This document shows, one piece after another, positions 16,799 to 26,294 of a DNA stretch of 64,000 nt (its first letter is position 1; each line of letters begins with the position of its first letter). The stretch comes from Roseibium sp. (GTDB lineage Bacteria > Pseudomonadota > Alphaproteobacteria > Rhizobiales > Stappiaceae). Location of the stretch: assembly GCA_017643215.1 (NCBI GenBank), contig JAEPNV010000001.1, positions 186,001 through 250,000 on the forward strand, written 5' to 3'. The notes under the pieces are model-generated. The model made no database searches, was not told the DNA's origin, and saw nothing but the letters and a program-made list of their open reading frames with translations. The position numbers and the translations under genes were made by a program.

Positions 16799-17794
16799 GT
16801 GAAAAAACTGTTCATGCTCAGTGCTGCCGCCGCGATGATGATGTCGGTTGGCGCGATGGCCGAGGATTTCAAACCGGCGGTGCTCTATGATCTTGGCGGC
16901 AAGTTCGACAAGTCATTCAATGAAGCGGCCTATACGGGCGCGCAAAAGTTCAAAGAAGACACCGGGATCGAATACCGCGACTTCGAAATCCAGAACGATG
17001 CCCAACGCGAACAGGCGATGCGCAATTTCGCAAAACGCGGCATGAGCCCGATCGTCGCAATCGGGTTTGCCCAGGCCAACGCCGTTGAAAAGGTGGCCAA
17101 GGAGTTCCCCGACATTCAGTTCGCCATTGTCGACATGGTGGTCGATCTGCCGAATGTGCGCTCGATCGTGTTCAAGGAGCATGAAGGCTCCTACATCGTC
17201 GGCATGTTGGCCGCGATGGCGTCGGAAACCGGCAAGGTCGGGTTCGTTGGCGGGATGGATATCCCGCTGATCCGCAAATTCGCCTGCGGCTACAAGCAGG
17301 GCGTCATGGCGGCCAACGCGCAAGCCGAAATTTTCGAAAACATGACCGGGACCACGGGCGCGGCCTGGAACGATCCGGTGAAGGGCGGTGAATTGGCCAA
17401 GTCGCAGTTCGACCGCGGCGCCGACATCGTTTACCACGCGGCCGGTGGCACCGGAATTGGCGTGCTTCAGGCGGCGGCCGATGCCGGCAAGCTCGGTATT
17501 GGCGTCGACAGCAACCAGAACGGCCTGCACCCCGGGTCGGTCCTGACCTCCATGCTCAAGCGCGTTGATGTCGCCGTCTATCAGGCCTTCGAGGACGCCA
17601 AGAACGACATCTGGACGTCCGGTTTCGAAGTGCTGGGTCTGGCCGAAGGCGGTGTCGATTGGGCCCTTGACGACAACAACGCGCCCTTGATCTCCGACGA
17701 TATGAAAGCCGCGGTCGAGAAGGCATCGGCCGGCATCATTTCGGGCGAGATCGTTGTCCACGACTATATGTCGGACCAAAGCTGCCCGTTCTAA
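16799..17794 (+). CDS. BMP-family ABC transporter substrate-binding protein (first copy)
   Basis: A 331-aa periplasmic protein of the Bmp/PnrA/Med family, which binds nucleosides in characterised members. A signal peptide (KKLFMLSAAAAMMMSVGAMA) precedes the domain; typical stretches are YDLGGKFDKSFNEAAYTGA, AIGFAQANAVEKVA, FVGGMDIPLIRKFACGY, AAGGTGIGVLQAA and GVDSNQNGLHPGSVLTSM. I choose the GTG at 16799 with GGAGG nine bases upstream; an ATG at 16757 would lie inside the regulator gene and add residues before the signal peptide. It is followed by a strong terminator and then a paralogue. Confidence 0.93.
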   Translation: MKKLFMLSAAAAMMMSVGAMAEDFKPAVLYDLGGKFDKSFNEAAYTGAQKFKEDTGIEYRDFEIQNDAQREQAMRNFAKRGMSPIVAIGFAQANAVEKVAKEFPDIQFAIVDMVVDLPNVRSIVFKEHEGSYIVGMLAAMASETGKVGFVGGMDIPLIRKFACGYKQGVMAANAQAEIFENMTGTTGAAWNDPVKGGELAKSQFDRGADIVYHAAGGTGIGVLQAAADAGKLGIGVDSNQNGLHPGSVLTSMLKRVDVAVYQAFEDAKNDIWTSGFEVLGLAEGGVDWALDDNNAPLISDDMKAAVEKASAGIISGEIVVHDYMSDQSCPF

Positions 17795-17801
17795 TATCTG
17801 T

Positions 17802-17834
17802 GCCGTCCCGGCCTTCGGGCAGGGACGGCTTTTT
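17802..17834 (+). terminator. intrinsic terminator after the first BMP gene
   Basis: GCCGTCCC (17802-17809) and GGGACGGC (17822-17829) form an 8-bp stem with a small inner helix, followed at once by five Ts. It would end or attenuate transcription between the two tandem binding-protein genes. Confidence 0.85.
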
Positions 17835-17990
17835 CACCGTCCAATCCAGTCAAGGAACGTGGGAGCTGCGCCCGGCGCGTCGGCAGGGGCCTTGGATTGT
17901 GGCGGGCAAACTCGAATATGTTGCATCCCCCGGCCTTCGGGGGAATGGTGACAAGAGTTCGAAACCAATGCGAATTGGATCGGGGGCAAC

Positions 17991-18989
17991 ATGAGCCGTC
18001 ATGTTTTGGCACTGATCGCAGCAATCGGTGCCTGTGTCGCCAGCGTAATGCCAGGCGCCGCGGACCCGGCGATCGTCTATTCGGTCGGCGGCAAGTTCGA
18101 TGGATCCTTCAACGAAAGCGCGTTCGCGGGCGTGGAACGGTACAAGGCGGAGACCGGAGCCAGCGTCCGCGAATTCGAACTCGGCCGGGATTCGCAAAGC
18201 CTGCAAACCTTGCGGAATTTCGCCAGCCGCGGCGGGCAGCCGGTCGTTGCGATTGGTTTCAATCAGGCGTCTGCCGTTGCCGCCGCGGCGTCGGAATTTC
18301 CCGGCACGGGCTTTGCCATCATTGATATGGTTGTCGATGCACCGAATGTGGCCTCCTACGTCTTCAAGGAACACGAAGGCGCCTATATCGCCGGGCTCTT
18401 GGGCGCCATGGCCTCCACGTCGGGCACGATCGGCTTTGTCGGCGGCATGGATATTCCCATTATCCGCCGCTTTTTGTGCGGCTACCGGCAAGGCGCGGCA
18501 GCTGCCGATCCAACGGTCAAGGTGGTCTTCAACATGGCCGGGGACACGCCCGCCGCCTTTGCCGATCCGGCGCGCGGGGCCGAACTTGCCCGCAGCCAGG
18601 TGCAAAAGGGCGCCGATGTCATCATTCAGGCGGCTGGTGGGACGGGCATTGGCGTCCTCCAGGCTGCGGCCGATGCCGGTATTCTGGGGATCGGCACGGA
18701 TTCCAACCAGAACGGCCTCCATCCCGGACAAGTCCTGACATCGATTAGAAAGCGCGTCGACAACGCGGTCTATGACAGTTTCATGAGCGCCCGGGACGAC
18801 CAGTTCACGCCTGGCATCCGGGTCCTTGGGCTCGCCGAGGGCGGCATGGATTGGGTGATTGATGACAACAACCGATCCTTGATCAGTGCGAACATGAAGG
18901 CGGCGGCCGACCGGGCGGTCGAGGCGATCTCCAGTGGCGCCTTGAAGGTGCACGACGTCGTCGCCGATGGCCCCTGCCCGATTTCCTGA
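17991..18989 (+). CDS. BMP-family ABC transporter substrate-binding protein (second copy)
   Basis: A 332-aa paralogue of the preceding gene, collinear along its whole length (YSVGGKFDGSFNESAFAGV, AIGFNQASAVAAAA, FVGGMDIPIIRRFLCGY, AAGGTGIGVLQAAADAG, GTDSNQNGLHPGQVLTS). It has its own signal peptide (LALIAAIGACVASVMPGAA). Only 24 bases separate it from the ATPase gene, so this copy travels with the transporter while the first copy stands before a terminator. A nucleoside ligand is inferred from family and context; the two may differ in specificity. Confidence 0.93.
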   Translation: MSRHVLALIAAIGACVASVMPGAADPAIVYSVGGKFDGSFNESAFAGVERYKAETGASVREFELGRDSQSLQTLRNFASRGGQPVVAIGFNQASAVAAAASEFPGTGFAIIDMVVDAPNVASYVFKEHEGAYIAGLLGAMASTSGTIGFVGGMDIPIIRRFLCGYRQGAAAADPTVKVVFNMAGDTPAAFADPARGAELARSQVQKGADVIIQAAGGTGIGVLQAAADAGILGIGTDSNQNGLHPGQVLTSIRKRVDNAVYDSFMSARDDQFTPGIRVLGLAEGGMDWVIDDNNRSLISANMKAAADRAVEAISSGALKVHDVVADGPCPIS

Positions 18990-19013
18990 AGTGTTGAAGC
19001 GCGGTCCAGACCC

Positions 19014-20579
19014 ATGAACAAGCCGATCCCGAATTCGCAATTGGACGCCGCCGCGCCGGTGGCGATCGAATTGCGGAACATCAACAAGCGGTTTGGACCG
19101 GTGCATGCCAACAAGGACATTGACCTTGTCGTCCGCAAGGGCTCGATCCACGGCATCATCGGCGAGAATGGCGCCGGCAAATCGACGCTCATGTCGATCC
19201 TCTACGGCTTTTACCATGCGGACGAGGGCGACATTCTGATTGACGGCCAGAAGGTCTCGATCGCCGATTCCAAAGCCGCGATCTCGCTCGGCATCGGCAT
19301 GGTGCACCAGCATTTCATGCTGGTCGACAACTTCTCGGTGCTGGAAAACGTCGTCCTTGGCGCGGAAGAAAGCGCCCGGCTGGCCGGTGGGCTGGACCGG
19401 GCCCGGACCGAACTCAAACGCCTGGAGGACGAGTATGAATTGCGGGTCGATCCGGATGCGCTCATTCAGGATCTGCCGGTCGGCCTGCAGCAGCGCGTGG
19501 AAATCCTCAAGGCGCTATTCCGGGGTGCCGATGTGCTGATCCTCGATGAGCCCACCGGCGTTTTGACGCCAGCCGAGGCCGATCACCTCTTCAAGATCCT
19601 GAACGTTTTGAAGGAGGAGGGCAAAACGGTTCTTCTGATCACCCACAAACTGCGGGAAATCATGGCCGTCACTGACACCGTCTCGGTCATGCGCCGCGGC
19701 GAGATGGTCGCCACCAAACACACGGCGGACACCAACATGTCGGAGCTGGCCGAACTGATGGTCGGCCGGAACGTGCTTCTCAACGTCGACAAGCAACCCG
19801 CGCGGCCGCGCGAAAAGGTGCTGGTCGTCGAGGGATTGAACGTCACCGATTCCCGGGGCGTCAGGGTGGTCAAGGACGTCTCCTTCGATGTGAAGGCCGG
19901 TGAGATCGTTGGTATTGCCGGCGTTTCCGGCAACGGCCAGACCGAGTTGATGGAGACGATCGCCGGCATTCGCCGCGCGACGAGCGGCACGCTTCAAATT
20001 GACGGCGAACGCATTGATCTGGCCAAGGCGGCGCCGAGCCCGGCCGAAATGCGGGACAAGAACCTTGCCCATGTGCCGGAGGACCGGCACCGGATGGGGC
20101 TCGTCACCAGTTTTGCCGAGTATGAGAACGCCATTCTCGGCTATCACAACGCGCCGGAATACTCCAAGGGTTGGCTGCTTGATATCGCCGCGATCAAGCA
20201 GACCGCGCAGGCCGAGATCGAAAAATACGACATCCGCCCGCCGGACCCCCTGTTGAAGACGGCGAATTTTTCTGGCGGCAACCAGCAGAAGATCGTTCTG
20301 GCGCGGGAAATGGAGCGCGACCCGACTGTCTTGCTCGTCGGCCAGCCGACGCGCGGGGTCGATATCGGAGCGATCGAATTCATCCACAAGCGGCTGATTG
20401 AAATGCGCGATGCCGGCAAGGGCATCCTGCTCGTCTCGGTCGAACTCGATGAAATCCGGTCTTTGGCCGATCGGATTCTGGTGATGTTCGATGGCAACGT
20501 CGTCGGCGAACGGTCCCCGGACGCAGACGAAAGCGAGCTCGGTCTTCTCATGGCCGGCGTGGACGGAGACGTGACATGA
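19014..20579 (+). CDS. ABC transporter ATP-binding protein, duplicated-domain nucleoside/sugar type
   Basis: A 521-aa ATPase with two fused nucleotide-binding domains, as in RbsA/YufO proteins. Domain 1 has Walker A GENGAGKST, Q-loop HQHFMLVDN, a divergent signature LPVGLQQRVEI and Walker B VLILDEPTGVL. Domain 2 has a degenerate P-loop GVSGNGQTEL, signature FSGGNQQKIVLAREM and LLVGQPTRGVDIG. Degeneration of one site is normal for the family. It overlaps the next gene by four bases (ATGA), and context assigns it to nucleoside import with the BMP proteins. Confidence 0.95.
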   Translation: MNKPIPNSQLDAAAPVAIELRNINKRFGPVHANKDIDLVVRKGSIHGIIGENGAGKSTLMSILYGFYHADEGDILIDGQKVSIADSKAAISLGIGMVHQHFMLVDNFSVLENVVLGAEESARLAGGLDRARTELKRLEDEYELRVDPDALIQDLPVGLQQRVEILKALFRGADVLILDEPTGVLTPAEADHLFKILNVLKEEGKTVLLITHKLREIMAVTDTVSVMRRGEMVATKHTADTNMSELAELMVGRNVLLNVDKQPARPREKVLVVEGLNVTDSRGVRVVKDVSFDVKAGEIVGIAGVSGNGQTELMETIAGIRRATSGTLQIDGERIDLAKAAPSPAEMRDKNLAHVPEDRHRMGLVTSFAEYENAILGYHNAPEYSKGWLLDIAAIKQTAQAEIEKYDIRPPDPLLKTANFSGGNQQKIVLAREMERDPTVLLVGQPTRGVDIGAIEFIHKRLIEMRDAGKGILLVSVELDEIRSLADRILVMFDGNVVGERSPDADESELGLLMAGVDGDVT

Positions 20580-21682
20580 GCGCTGGGCAGCTTCCGCGCT
20601 GGGTGGATTACGGCCTGATCCCGGTCCTCAATCTGGTCGCGGCGTTTCTGGTCTCCGGACTGGTTGTGATCCTGATCGGTGAGAGCCCGATCGAAGCCGT
20701 TCAGATCCTCTTGTGGGGATCGCTCGGCTTCGGCGAGGGGATCGGCTTCACCCTGTTCTACGCCACCAATTTCATCTTCACCGGCCTTGCGGTGGCGGTC
20801 GCCTTTCATGCCGGCCTTTTCAACATTGGCGGTGAGGGACAGGCCTATATTGGCGGGCTTGGTGTGGCCTGGGCCTGTCTCCTGCTGGATCACTATGTGC
20901 CCTGGTGGGTGACGATGCCGCTTGCGGTGGCGGGCGCTGCGCTGATGGGCGCGGCCTGGGCGTTCATTCCCGCCTGGCTGCAGGCAACCCGTGGCAGCCA
21001 CGTGGTGATCACCACGATCATGTTCAATTTCATCGCCGCCTCCCTCATGGTCTACCTGCTCGTCAATGTCATGAGCGAGCCGGGGTCCATGCAGCCTGAA
21101 ACCCGGACGTTCGAGGACGGCGGCCGGCTGCCGTTTCTGAACGACATGATGCCGTGGGTGGATTTCGGCACCGCGCCGGTGAATTTCTCCCTCATTCTTG
21201 CGATCCTCGCCTGTATCGCCGTGTGGCTGATCATCTGGCGCACGCGGCTGGGTTATGAGATCCGGTCCTTCGGCGCCAATGCCAGCGCTGCCGTTTACGC
21301 CGGGATCGACCCGGTGCGCACCATCATCATCACCATGCTGATTTCCGGCGCGCTCGCCGGCATGATGGCGATCAACGAGATCATGGGCTCGCAGCACCGG
21401 CTGCTTATCGAGTTCGTGACCGGCTACGGGTTTGTCGGCATCGCTGTTGCGCTGATGGGCCGGGCGCATCCAGTCGGCATTGTCCTGGCCGCGATCCTGT
21501 TCGGCATGCTCTACCAGGGCGGCGCGGAGCTGTCGTTCGAGATCCCGGCGATCACCCGGGACATGATTGTCGTCATCCAGGGCCTTGTGATCCTGTTCGC
21601 CGGTGCGCTGGAGCACATGTTCCGGCCGTTCCTGATCCAGGCGTTCGCTGTTGGCCGCGGCGCGGCGGCACAAGCCGGATAG
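20576..21682 (+). CDS. ABC transporter permease (nucleoside type, YufP-like)
   Basis: A 368-aa inner-membrane permease of the BPD_transp_2 family with about nine or ten hydrophobic segments. Typical motifs are FNIGGEGQAYIGGLG, AFIPAWLQATRGSHVVITT and RTIIITMLISGALAGMMAINE followed by GYGFVGIAVALMGRAHP. Translation is coupled to the ATPase gene through an ATGA overlap. It pairs with the next permease as the heterodimeric channel of a Bmp-type nucleoside importer. Confidence 0.94.
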   Translation: MSAGQLPRWVDYGLIPVLNLVAAFLVSGLVVILIGESPIEAVQILLWGSLGFGEGIGFTLFYATNFIFTGLAVAVAFHAGLFNIGGEGQAYIGGLGVAWACLLLDHYVPWWVTMPLAVAGAALMGAAWAFIPAWLQATRGSHVVITTIMFNFIAASLMVYLLVNVMSEPGSMQPETRTFEDGGRLPFLNDMMPWVDFGTAPVNFSLILAILACIAVWLIIWRTRLGYEIRSFGANASAAVYAGIDPVRTIIITMLISGALAGMMAINEIMGSQHRLLIEFVTGYGFVGIAVALMGRAHPVGIVLAAILFGMLYQGGAELSFEIPAITRDMIVVIQGLVILFAGALEHMFRPFLIQAFAVGRGAAAQAG

Positions 21683-21691
21683 GAGGGGGCC

Positions 21692-22660
21692 ATGTTTGAC
21701 ACGTTCATTCTGATACTGGACTCCACCGTCCGCCTGTCGACGCCGCTGTTGCTCGCCTGCCTGGCCGGTCTTTATTCGGAGCGGGCCGGTGTCGTGGATA
21801 TCGGCCTGGAGGGCAAGATGCTCGGCGCGGCCTTTGGTGCTGGGGCCGTCGGCTATCTGACCGGCAATGCCTGGGCCGGGCTCCTTGCCGGGATCGCCGT
21901 CTCCATCGGGTTGGCGCTCATTCACGGCTTTGCCTCGATCACCAATCGGGGCAACCAGATCGTCTCCGGCGTTGCGATCAATTTCCTCGCCGCCGGTTTG
22001 ACCGCACTATTAGGCCAGACCTGGTTCCGCCAGGGCGGCCGGACGCCGCCGCTGCCGGAAGGCGGCCGGTTCGAAAACATCGAGCTGCCCTTTGCAGAAG
22101 CGATGCGGGATGTGCCATTGATCGGGCAGATTTATTCGGAACTTTTGTCCGGACACAACATCCTCGTCTACATCGCGTTCGCGGCGGTGCCGATCACCTG
22201 GTGGGTCCTGTTCCGCACCCGCTTCGGCTTGCGGCTGCGGGCCGTCGGCGAGAACCCGGCCGCGGTCGATACCGCCGGGATCTCCGTCATCTGGCTGCGC
22301 TACCGGGCGGTGATCGTCTGCGGAATGCTCTGCGGTGTCGCGGGAAGCTACCTGTCGATCGCGCAATCCTCCGGGTTCATCACCAACATGACCGCCGGCA
22401 AGGGCTTTATCGCGCTGGCGGCTCTGATCTTCGCCAAATGGCAGCCGCTCAACGCGATGCTGGCCTGCCTTCTGTTCGGCTTTCTGGACGCGGTGGCGAT
22501 CCGTCTTCAGGGCCAGGAGCTGCCGGGCATTGGCGAAGTGCCGGTCCAGTTCTTCCAGGCGCTGCCCTACATCTTGACCGTGATCCTGCTCGCCGGGTTT
22601 ATCGGCAAGGCGATCCCGCCGAAAGCGGCCGGTGTTCCGTATACGAAGGAACGCACATGA
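21692..22660 (+). CDS. ABC transporter permease (nucleoside type, YufQ-like)
   Basis: A 322-aa second permease of the same family with the usual signatures LYSERAGVVDIGLEGKML, FASITNRGNQIVSGVAINF, RLRAVGENPAAVDTAGISV and TAGKGFIALAALIFAKW. It follows the first permease by nine bases with an AGGAGG site. Its stop overlaps the cdd start (ATGA), tying import directly to catabolism. Confidence 0.94.
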   Translation: MFDTFILILDSTVRLSTPLLLACLAGLYSERAGVVDIGLEGKMLGAAFGAGAVGYLTGNAWAGLLAGIAVSIGLALIHGFASITNRGNQIVSGVAINFLAAGLTALLGQTWFRQGGRTPPLPEGGRFENIELPFAEAMRDVPLIGQIYSELLSGHNILVYIAFAAVPITWWVLFRTRFGLRLRAVGENPAAVDTAGISVIWLRYRAVIVCGMLCGVAGSYLSIAQSSGFITNMTAGKGFIALAALIFAKWQPLNAMLACLLFGFLDAVAIRLQGQELPGIGEVPVQFFQALPYILTVILLAGFIGKAIPPKAAGVPYTKERT

Positions 22661-23052
22661 GCCGCGTCGATCAGCTCTTCGAGGCGGCCAAAGCCGCCCG
22701 CGCGCGCGCCTATGCGCCCTATTCAAACTTCAAGGTCGGCGCGGCGCTTCTGACCAAGGGCGGCAAGCTCATCACCGGCTGTAATGTCGAGAACGCCGCC
22801 TTTCCGGAGGGCGTGTGCGCCGAGGGCGGAGCGATCAGCGCTATGATCCTGGCCGGCGAAACGGAAATCGCCGAGGCGCTTGTGATCGGTGACGCCGCGT
22901 TGTGCACGCCCTGCGGTGGATGCCGCCAGAAACTGAAGGAGTTCGCCGGACCGGACGTTGTCGTCCACGTGGCCGATCTCAATGAGGTCAAGCGCAGCTT
23001 CACTGTGGCCGAATTGCTTCCGGCCGGGTTTGAATTGAACGAAAAGGACTGA
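22657..23052 (+). CDS. cdd: Cytidine deaminase
   Basis: A 131-aa homotetrameric-type cytidine deaminase that converts cytidine and deoxycytidine to the uridine forms. The zinc site is visible: Cys54 and Glu56 in GVCAEGGAI, and Cys86 and Cys89 in CTPCGGCRQ. NVENAAFPEG precedes it as in the family. Its ATG overlaps the permease stop. The product feeds DeoA (deoxyuridine, thymidine). Confidence 0.96.
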   Translation: MSRVDQLFEAAKAARARAYAPYSNFKVGAALLTKGGKLITGCNVENAAFPEGVCAEGGAISAMILAGETEIAEALVIGDAALCTPCGGCRQKLKEFAGPDVVVHVADLNEVKRSFTVAELLPAGFELNEKD

Positions 23053-23057
23053 CCACC

Positions 23058-23867
23058 ATGAGCGGTTATGGCCGTGAATGCGCGGACATTGTGCGCGCGG
23101 CCCGTCCGGGCAGCTACAAGATCGGCATGATCCTGGGCTCGGGCCTCGGATCCCTGGCCGAAGAGGTCGAGGACGCGGCCCGCATCCCGTATGCGCATTT
23201 GACCGAGTTTCCCATATCCACGGTGACCTCGCATTCCAGCGAGCTCGTCGCCGGCACGCTCGCGGGCGTGCCGGTCGTCATCCTGTCTGGGCGGGCGCAC
23301 TATTACGAAAGCGGCGATCCGGCGGTCATGCGGACCCCGGTCGAAACCTTGAAGGAGCTCGGCTGCGAGATCCTGCTGGCCACCAACGCGGCCGGATCCT
23401 TGCGCGAGGAAGTCGCGCCGGGCGATCCGATGATCATTTCCGATCATGTCAACGGGTCGGGAAAGAACCCGCTGATTGGCGAGGAGGACGAGGCCCGGTT
23501 TTTGGACATGAGCGCGGCCTATGATCCCGAATTGCGGGCGGTTCTGCACCGGGCGGCCGCCGAAACCGGCGATCCGGTGTCGGATGGCGTCTACATGTGG
23601 TTTTCCGGCCCCTCCTTTGAAACGCCGGCGGAGATCAAGATGGCACGGCTTTTGGGCGCGGATGCGGTCGGTATGTCGACCGTGCCGGAGGTCATCATGG
23701 CACGGTTCGTTGGACTGAAGGTCGCGGCCATGTCGATCATCACCAATTACGGCGCGGGCATGCAGGCCGAGGCGCTGTCGCACGACGAGACCAAGAGCGT
23801 CGCCAAGCAGGGGATGGACCGGATGAAACGGATCGTGCGTGCCTTCGTCAAGGAGGCCGGAAAATGA
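23058..23867 (+). CDS. punA: Purine nucleoside phosphorylase (trimeric PNP class)
   Basis: A 269-aa enzyme that splits purine nucleosides with phosphate into base plus (deoxy)ribose 1-phosphate. Family features are [15 protein letters not shown] (phosphate loop), [45 protein letters not shown] and [13 protein letters not shown]. This is the low-molecular-mass trimeric class, not the E. coli DeoD hexamer. It starts five bases after cdd and overlaps deoC by four bases. Confidence 0.95.
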   Translation: MSGYGRECADIVRAARPGSYKIGMILGSGLGSLAEEVEDAARIPYAHLTEFPISTVTSHSSELVAGTLAGVPVVILSGRAHYYESGDPAVMRTPVETLKELGCEILLATNAAGSLREEVAPGDPMIISDHVNGSGKNPLIGEEDEARFLDMSAAYDPELRAVLHRAAAETGDPVSDGVYMWFSGPSFETPAEIKMARLLGADAVGMSTVPEVIMARFVGLKVAAMSIITNYGAGMQAEALSHDETKSVAKQGMDRMKRIVRAFVKEAGK

Positions 23868-24643
23868 ACGAGCTGTCACAAAAGGACCTGGCCAAGCGGG
23901 CGCTGAGTCTGGTCGATCTCACCAACTTGAACGACGGCTGCACGGCGGCCGATATCACCGCCTTGACGGCGCGCGCGGTCACCCCGCATGGCGCTGTCGC
24001 CGCCGTGTGCATCTGGCCGGAATTCGTCGCGCAGGCGGTCCGCGAGTTGAAAGGCACCGGCGTGAACGTCGCGACCGTCGTCAATTTCCCGGACGGCGGC
24101 ACGGAGACCGGCAAGGTTGTCGCGGAAACGGAACAAGCGATCGCCGATGGCGCGGACGAAATCGATCTGGTGATGCCCTACCGGGCCTTTGTCGAAGGGC
24201 GCAAGGGATTTGCGGAAGAGCAGATCATTCGAGTGCGGGATGTGATCCCCGAGCCGGGCAAATTGAAGGTTATTTTGGAGACAGGCGAGATCAAGGACCC
24301 GCTCCTGATCCATCTGGCGTCCGAAATTGCGATCGGCGCGGGCGCGGATTTCATCAAGACCTCAACGGGAAAAGTCGCGGTCAACGCCACGTTGGAAGCC
24401 GCCGAAATCATGCTGACCGCGATCGAGGAAGCGCGCCGAGATCACCGGGCCGAGGTCGGCTTCAAGCCGGCCGGCGGCATCAGGACGCTCGCCGATGCTG
24501 CCGCCTATCTGGCGCTGGCCGACCGGATCATGGGGCCGAACTGGGTCTCGGCCGCCACCTTCCGGTTCGGAGCGAGCGGACTGCTCGATGCCTTGATTGC
24601 CGAGATCGAGGGCACGGACGCGGCAGGGGGCGAGGGATATTGA
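23864..24643 (+). CDS. deoC: Deoxyribose-phosphate aldolase
   Basis: A 259-aa DeoC that cleaves 2-deoxyribose 5-phosphate to acetaldehyde and glyceraldehyde 3-phosphate. The Schiff-base lysine is Lys165 in FIKTSTGKV; the second active-site lysine lies in [27 protein letters not shown] near the N-terminus also fits the family. The ATGA overlap with punA couples their translation. Confidence 0.97.
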   Translation: MNELSQKDLAKRALSLVDLTNLNDGCTAADITALTARAVTPHGAVAAVCIWPEFVAQAVRELKGTGVNVATVVNFPDGGTETGKVVAETEQAIADGADEIDLVMPYRAFVEGRKGFAEEQIIRVRDVIPEPGKLKVILETGEIKDPLLIHLASEIAIGAGADFIKTSTGKVAVNATLEAAEIMLTAIEEARRDHRAEVGFKPAGGIRTLADAAAYLALADRIMGPNWVSAATFRFGASGLLDALIAEIEGTDAAGGEGY

Positions 24644-24645
24644 CC

Positions 24646-25962
24646 ATGCTGCCGCAGGAAATCATTCGTAAGAAGCGGGATGGCGAAACCTTAAGCCCGG
24701 ACGAGATCCGGTTTTTTGTCAAAGGCTTGGCTGATGAGAGCATCACGGAGGGCCAGGTCGCGGCCTTTGCCATGGCCGTGTTCTTCAAGGGATTGACCAT
24801 CGACGAGCGCGTGACCTTGACCCTTGGCATGCGCGACAGCGGCGACGTGCTGGACTGGTCGGAGATCAATGCGCCCGCCCTGGACAAGCATTCCACGGGC
24901 GGTGTCGGCGATAATGTCTCCTTGATGCTGGCGTCGGCGCTGGCCGCCTGCGGGGCGGCTGTGCCGATGATTTCAGGGCGGGGCCTGGGGCATACCGGCG
25001 GCACGCTCGATAAGTTCGACAGCATCCCCGGCTACCAGACTCAGCCGGACAATGCGCTTTTCAAAAAGGTGGTCAAGGAGATCGGCTGTGCCGTGATTGG
25101 CCAGACCGGCAATCTGGCGCCCGCCGACAAGCGGTTCTACGGCATTCGCGATGTCACCGCGACGGTGGAAAGCATTGATCTCATCACCGCCTCGATCCTG
25201 TCGAAAAAACTCGCCGCCGGACTGCAAGGGCTGGTGCTTGACGTCAAATGGGGCTCCGGCGCCTTCATGGCCGAACTCGACGATGCGCGGGCGCTGGCCA
25301 AAAGCCTCGTGAAGGTCGCGAACGGCGCTGGGTTGAAAACGACGGCGCTGATCACCGACATGAACGAGCCGCTGGCCTCGGCCGCCGGCAACGCGGTCGA
25401 AATGCAAAACGCCGTCGATTTTCTCAAAGGCACGGCTGTCGACAACCGGCTGTGGGACATCACGGTTGCCCAGGGCGGCGAGCTTTTGGCAAGCGGCGGT
25501 CTGGCCGCCGGCGCCAAGGCCGGCGCGGATCAAATGCGTGAGGCGTTCGAGAGCGGCCGCGCGGCGGAAACCTTCGCCAGGATGGTGGCCGCTCTCGGCG
25601 GGCCGGCCGATTTCATGGAAAAGGCCGAACTCTATCTCGCCAAGGCCCCGGTTCAGGCCCCGGTCTACGCCGATCATGAGGGCGTCGTGACCGGGATCGA
25701 CACACGGGCGATCGGCCTTGCGGTCGTTCAGCTCGGGGGTGGCCGGACTGCGGCGGACCAGGCCGTCGATCCAGCGGTCGGACTGACCGATCTGGCCGGC
25801 ATCGGCAACTCGGTCGACGCGGATGCGCCGCTGGCGATTGTGCATGCCCGATCGGAAGCTCAGGCGGAGGACGCAGCCGCAATGGTGCGGCAGGCGTACC
25901 GGGTGGGCGAGGCCGCGCATGTGCCTGATCATGCCGCGGTCGTCGAACGGATCGCGGTTTAA
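24646..25962 (+). CDS. deoA: Thymidine phosphorylase
   Basis: A 438-aa pyrimidine nucleoside phosphorylase releasing thymine or uracil and deoxyribose 1-phosphate. The family signature [16 protein letters not shown] begins at residue 81, followed by [20 protein letters not shown] and [14 protein letters not shown]. Length is normal. It begins two bases after the deoC stop and is the last gene before the MITE-like insertion, which now separates it from deoB. Confidence 0.97.
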   Translation: MLPQEIIRKKRDGETLSPDEIRFFVKGLADESITEGQVAAFAMAVFFKGLTIDERVTLTLGMRDSGDVLDWSEINAPALDKHSTGGVGDNVSLMLASALAACGAAVPMISGRGLGHTGGTLDKFDSIPGYQTQPDNALFKKVVKEIGCAVIGQTGNLAPADKRFYGIRDVTATVESIDLITASILSKKLAAGLQGLVLDVKWGSGAFMAELDDARALAKSLVKVANGAGLKTTALITDMNEPLASAAGNAVEMQNAVDFLKGTAVDNRLWDITVAQGGELLASGGLAAGAKAGADQMREAFESGRAAETFARMVAALGGPADFMEKAELYLAKAPVQAPVYADHEGVVTGIDTRAIGLAVVQLGGGRTAADQAVDPAVGLTDLAGIGNSVDADAPLAIVHARSEAQAEDAAAMVRQAYRVGEAAHVPDHAAVVERIAV

Positions 25963-25991
25963 CAACAAAAAACGGGCCAGTTGAAGGCCCG
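25963..25991 (-). terminator. hairpin with T tract on the minus strand, directly after deoA
   Basis: CGGGCC (25973-25978) and GGCCCG (25986-25991) form a 6-bp stem with a 7-base loop. The A-rich run at 25963-25972 gives TTTTTTGTTG on the minus strand, so the signal terminates minus-strand transcripts. On the plus strand no T run follows. The plus-strand half of a once bidirectional terminator may have been displaced by the adjacent repeat. Confidence 0.55.
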
Positions 25992-26003
25992 GTCCTGACA
26001 CTA

Positions 26004-26267
26004 GGGTCAGGACTCATTCATGTGATTGAAATGGCGCTGCAAACGGCAAAGAGATGCAAGGAGAAACGCGACAAGCGGGCTGGTGGCCCGGTTGAGCGGT
26101 TTGACACGGCAGATCGCAGCCGGTCGCACGTCCCTGCGGGATATGAGCAATTTGCCCCGCTACAGCGTCGCAAGCCCTTGAAAACCGGAAGGTTTCCTGC
26201 AGGCTTGCTTCTCGTATCGAAGCAAATTGCTTCATACCATTTCAACCAGATTAAGGGGTCCTGACCC
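26004..26267. mobile_element. MITE-like element with 31-bp imperfect terminal inverted repeats
   Basis: The outer ends 26004-26034 and 26237-26267 are inverted repeats matching at 26 of 31 positions; both begin GGGTCAGGAC and end TTGAAATGG. The 264-bp element encodes no transposase. Inside are further dyads, such as GAAGCAA-A-TTGCTTC near 26219-26233, and GCAAGCC paired with GGGCTTGC. It sits between deoA and deoB. No clear target duplication is seen. A shorter copy of the end word lies at 25991-25999 (GGTCCTGAC), and another at 10093-10104. Confidence 0.65.
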
Positions 26268-26294
26268 TTGGGCGGAAAAGAAAAGGACGGGCTC

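Noticed and set aside
17926-17944. Stem-loop TCCCCCG / CGGGGGA before the second BMP gene
   Set aside because: No T run follows and it is not near a start codon in a way that suggests a riboswitch; noted only as a possible RNA-stability element.
20144-21925. 593-codon minus-strand frame across the importer genes
   Set aside because: Shadow of the ATPase and permease genes, highly charged and without family features.
26014-26235. 73-codon minus-strand frame inside the MITE-like element
   Set aside because: It starts and ends in the repeat structure, lacks a ribosome binding site, and resembles no transposase.
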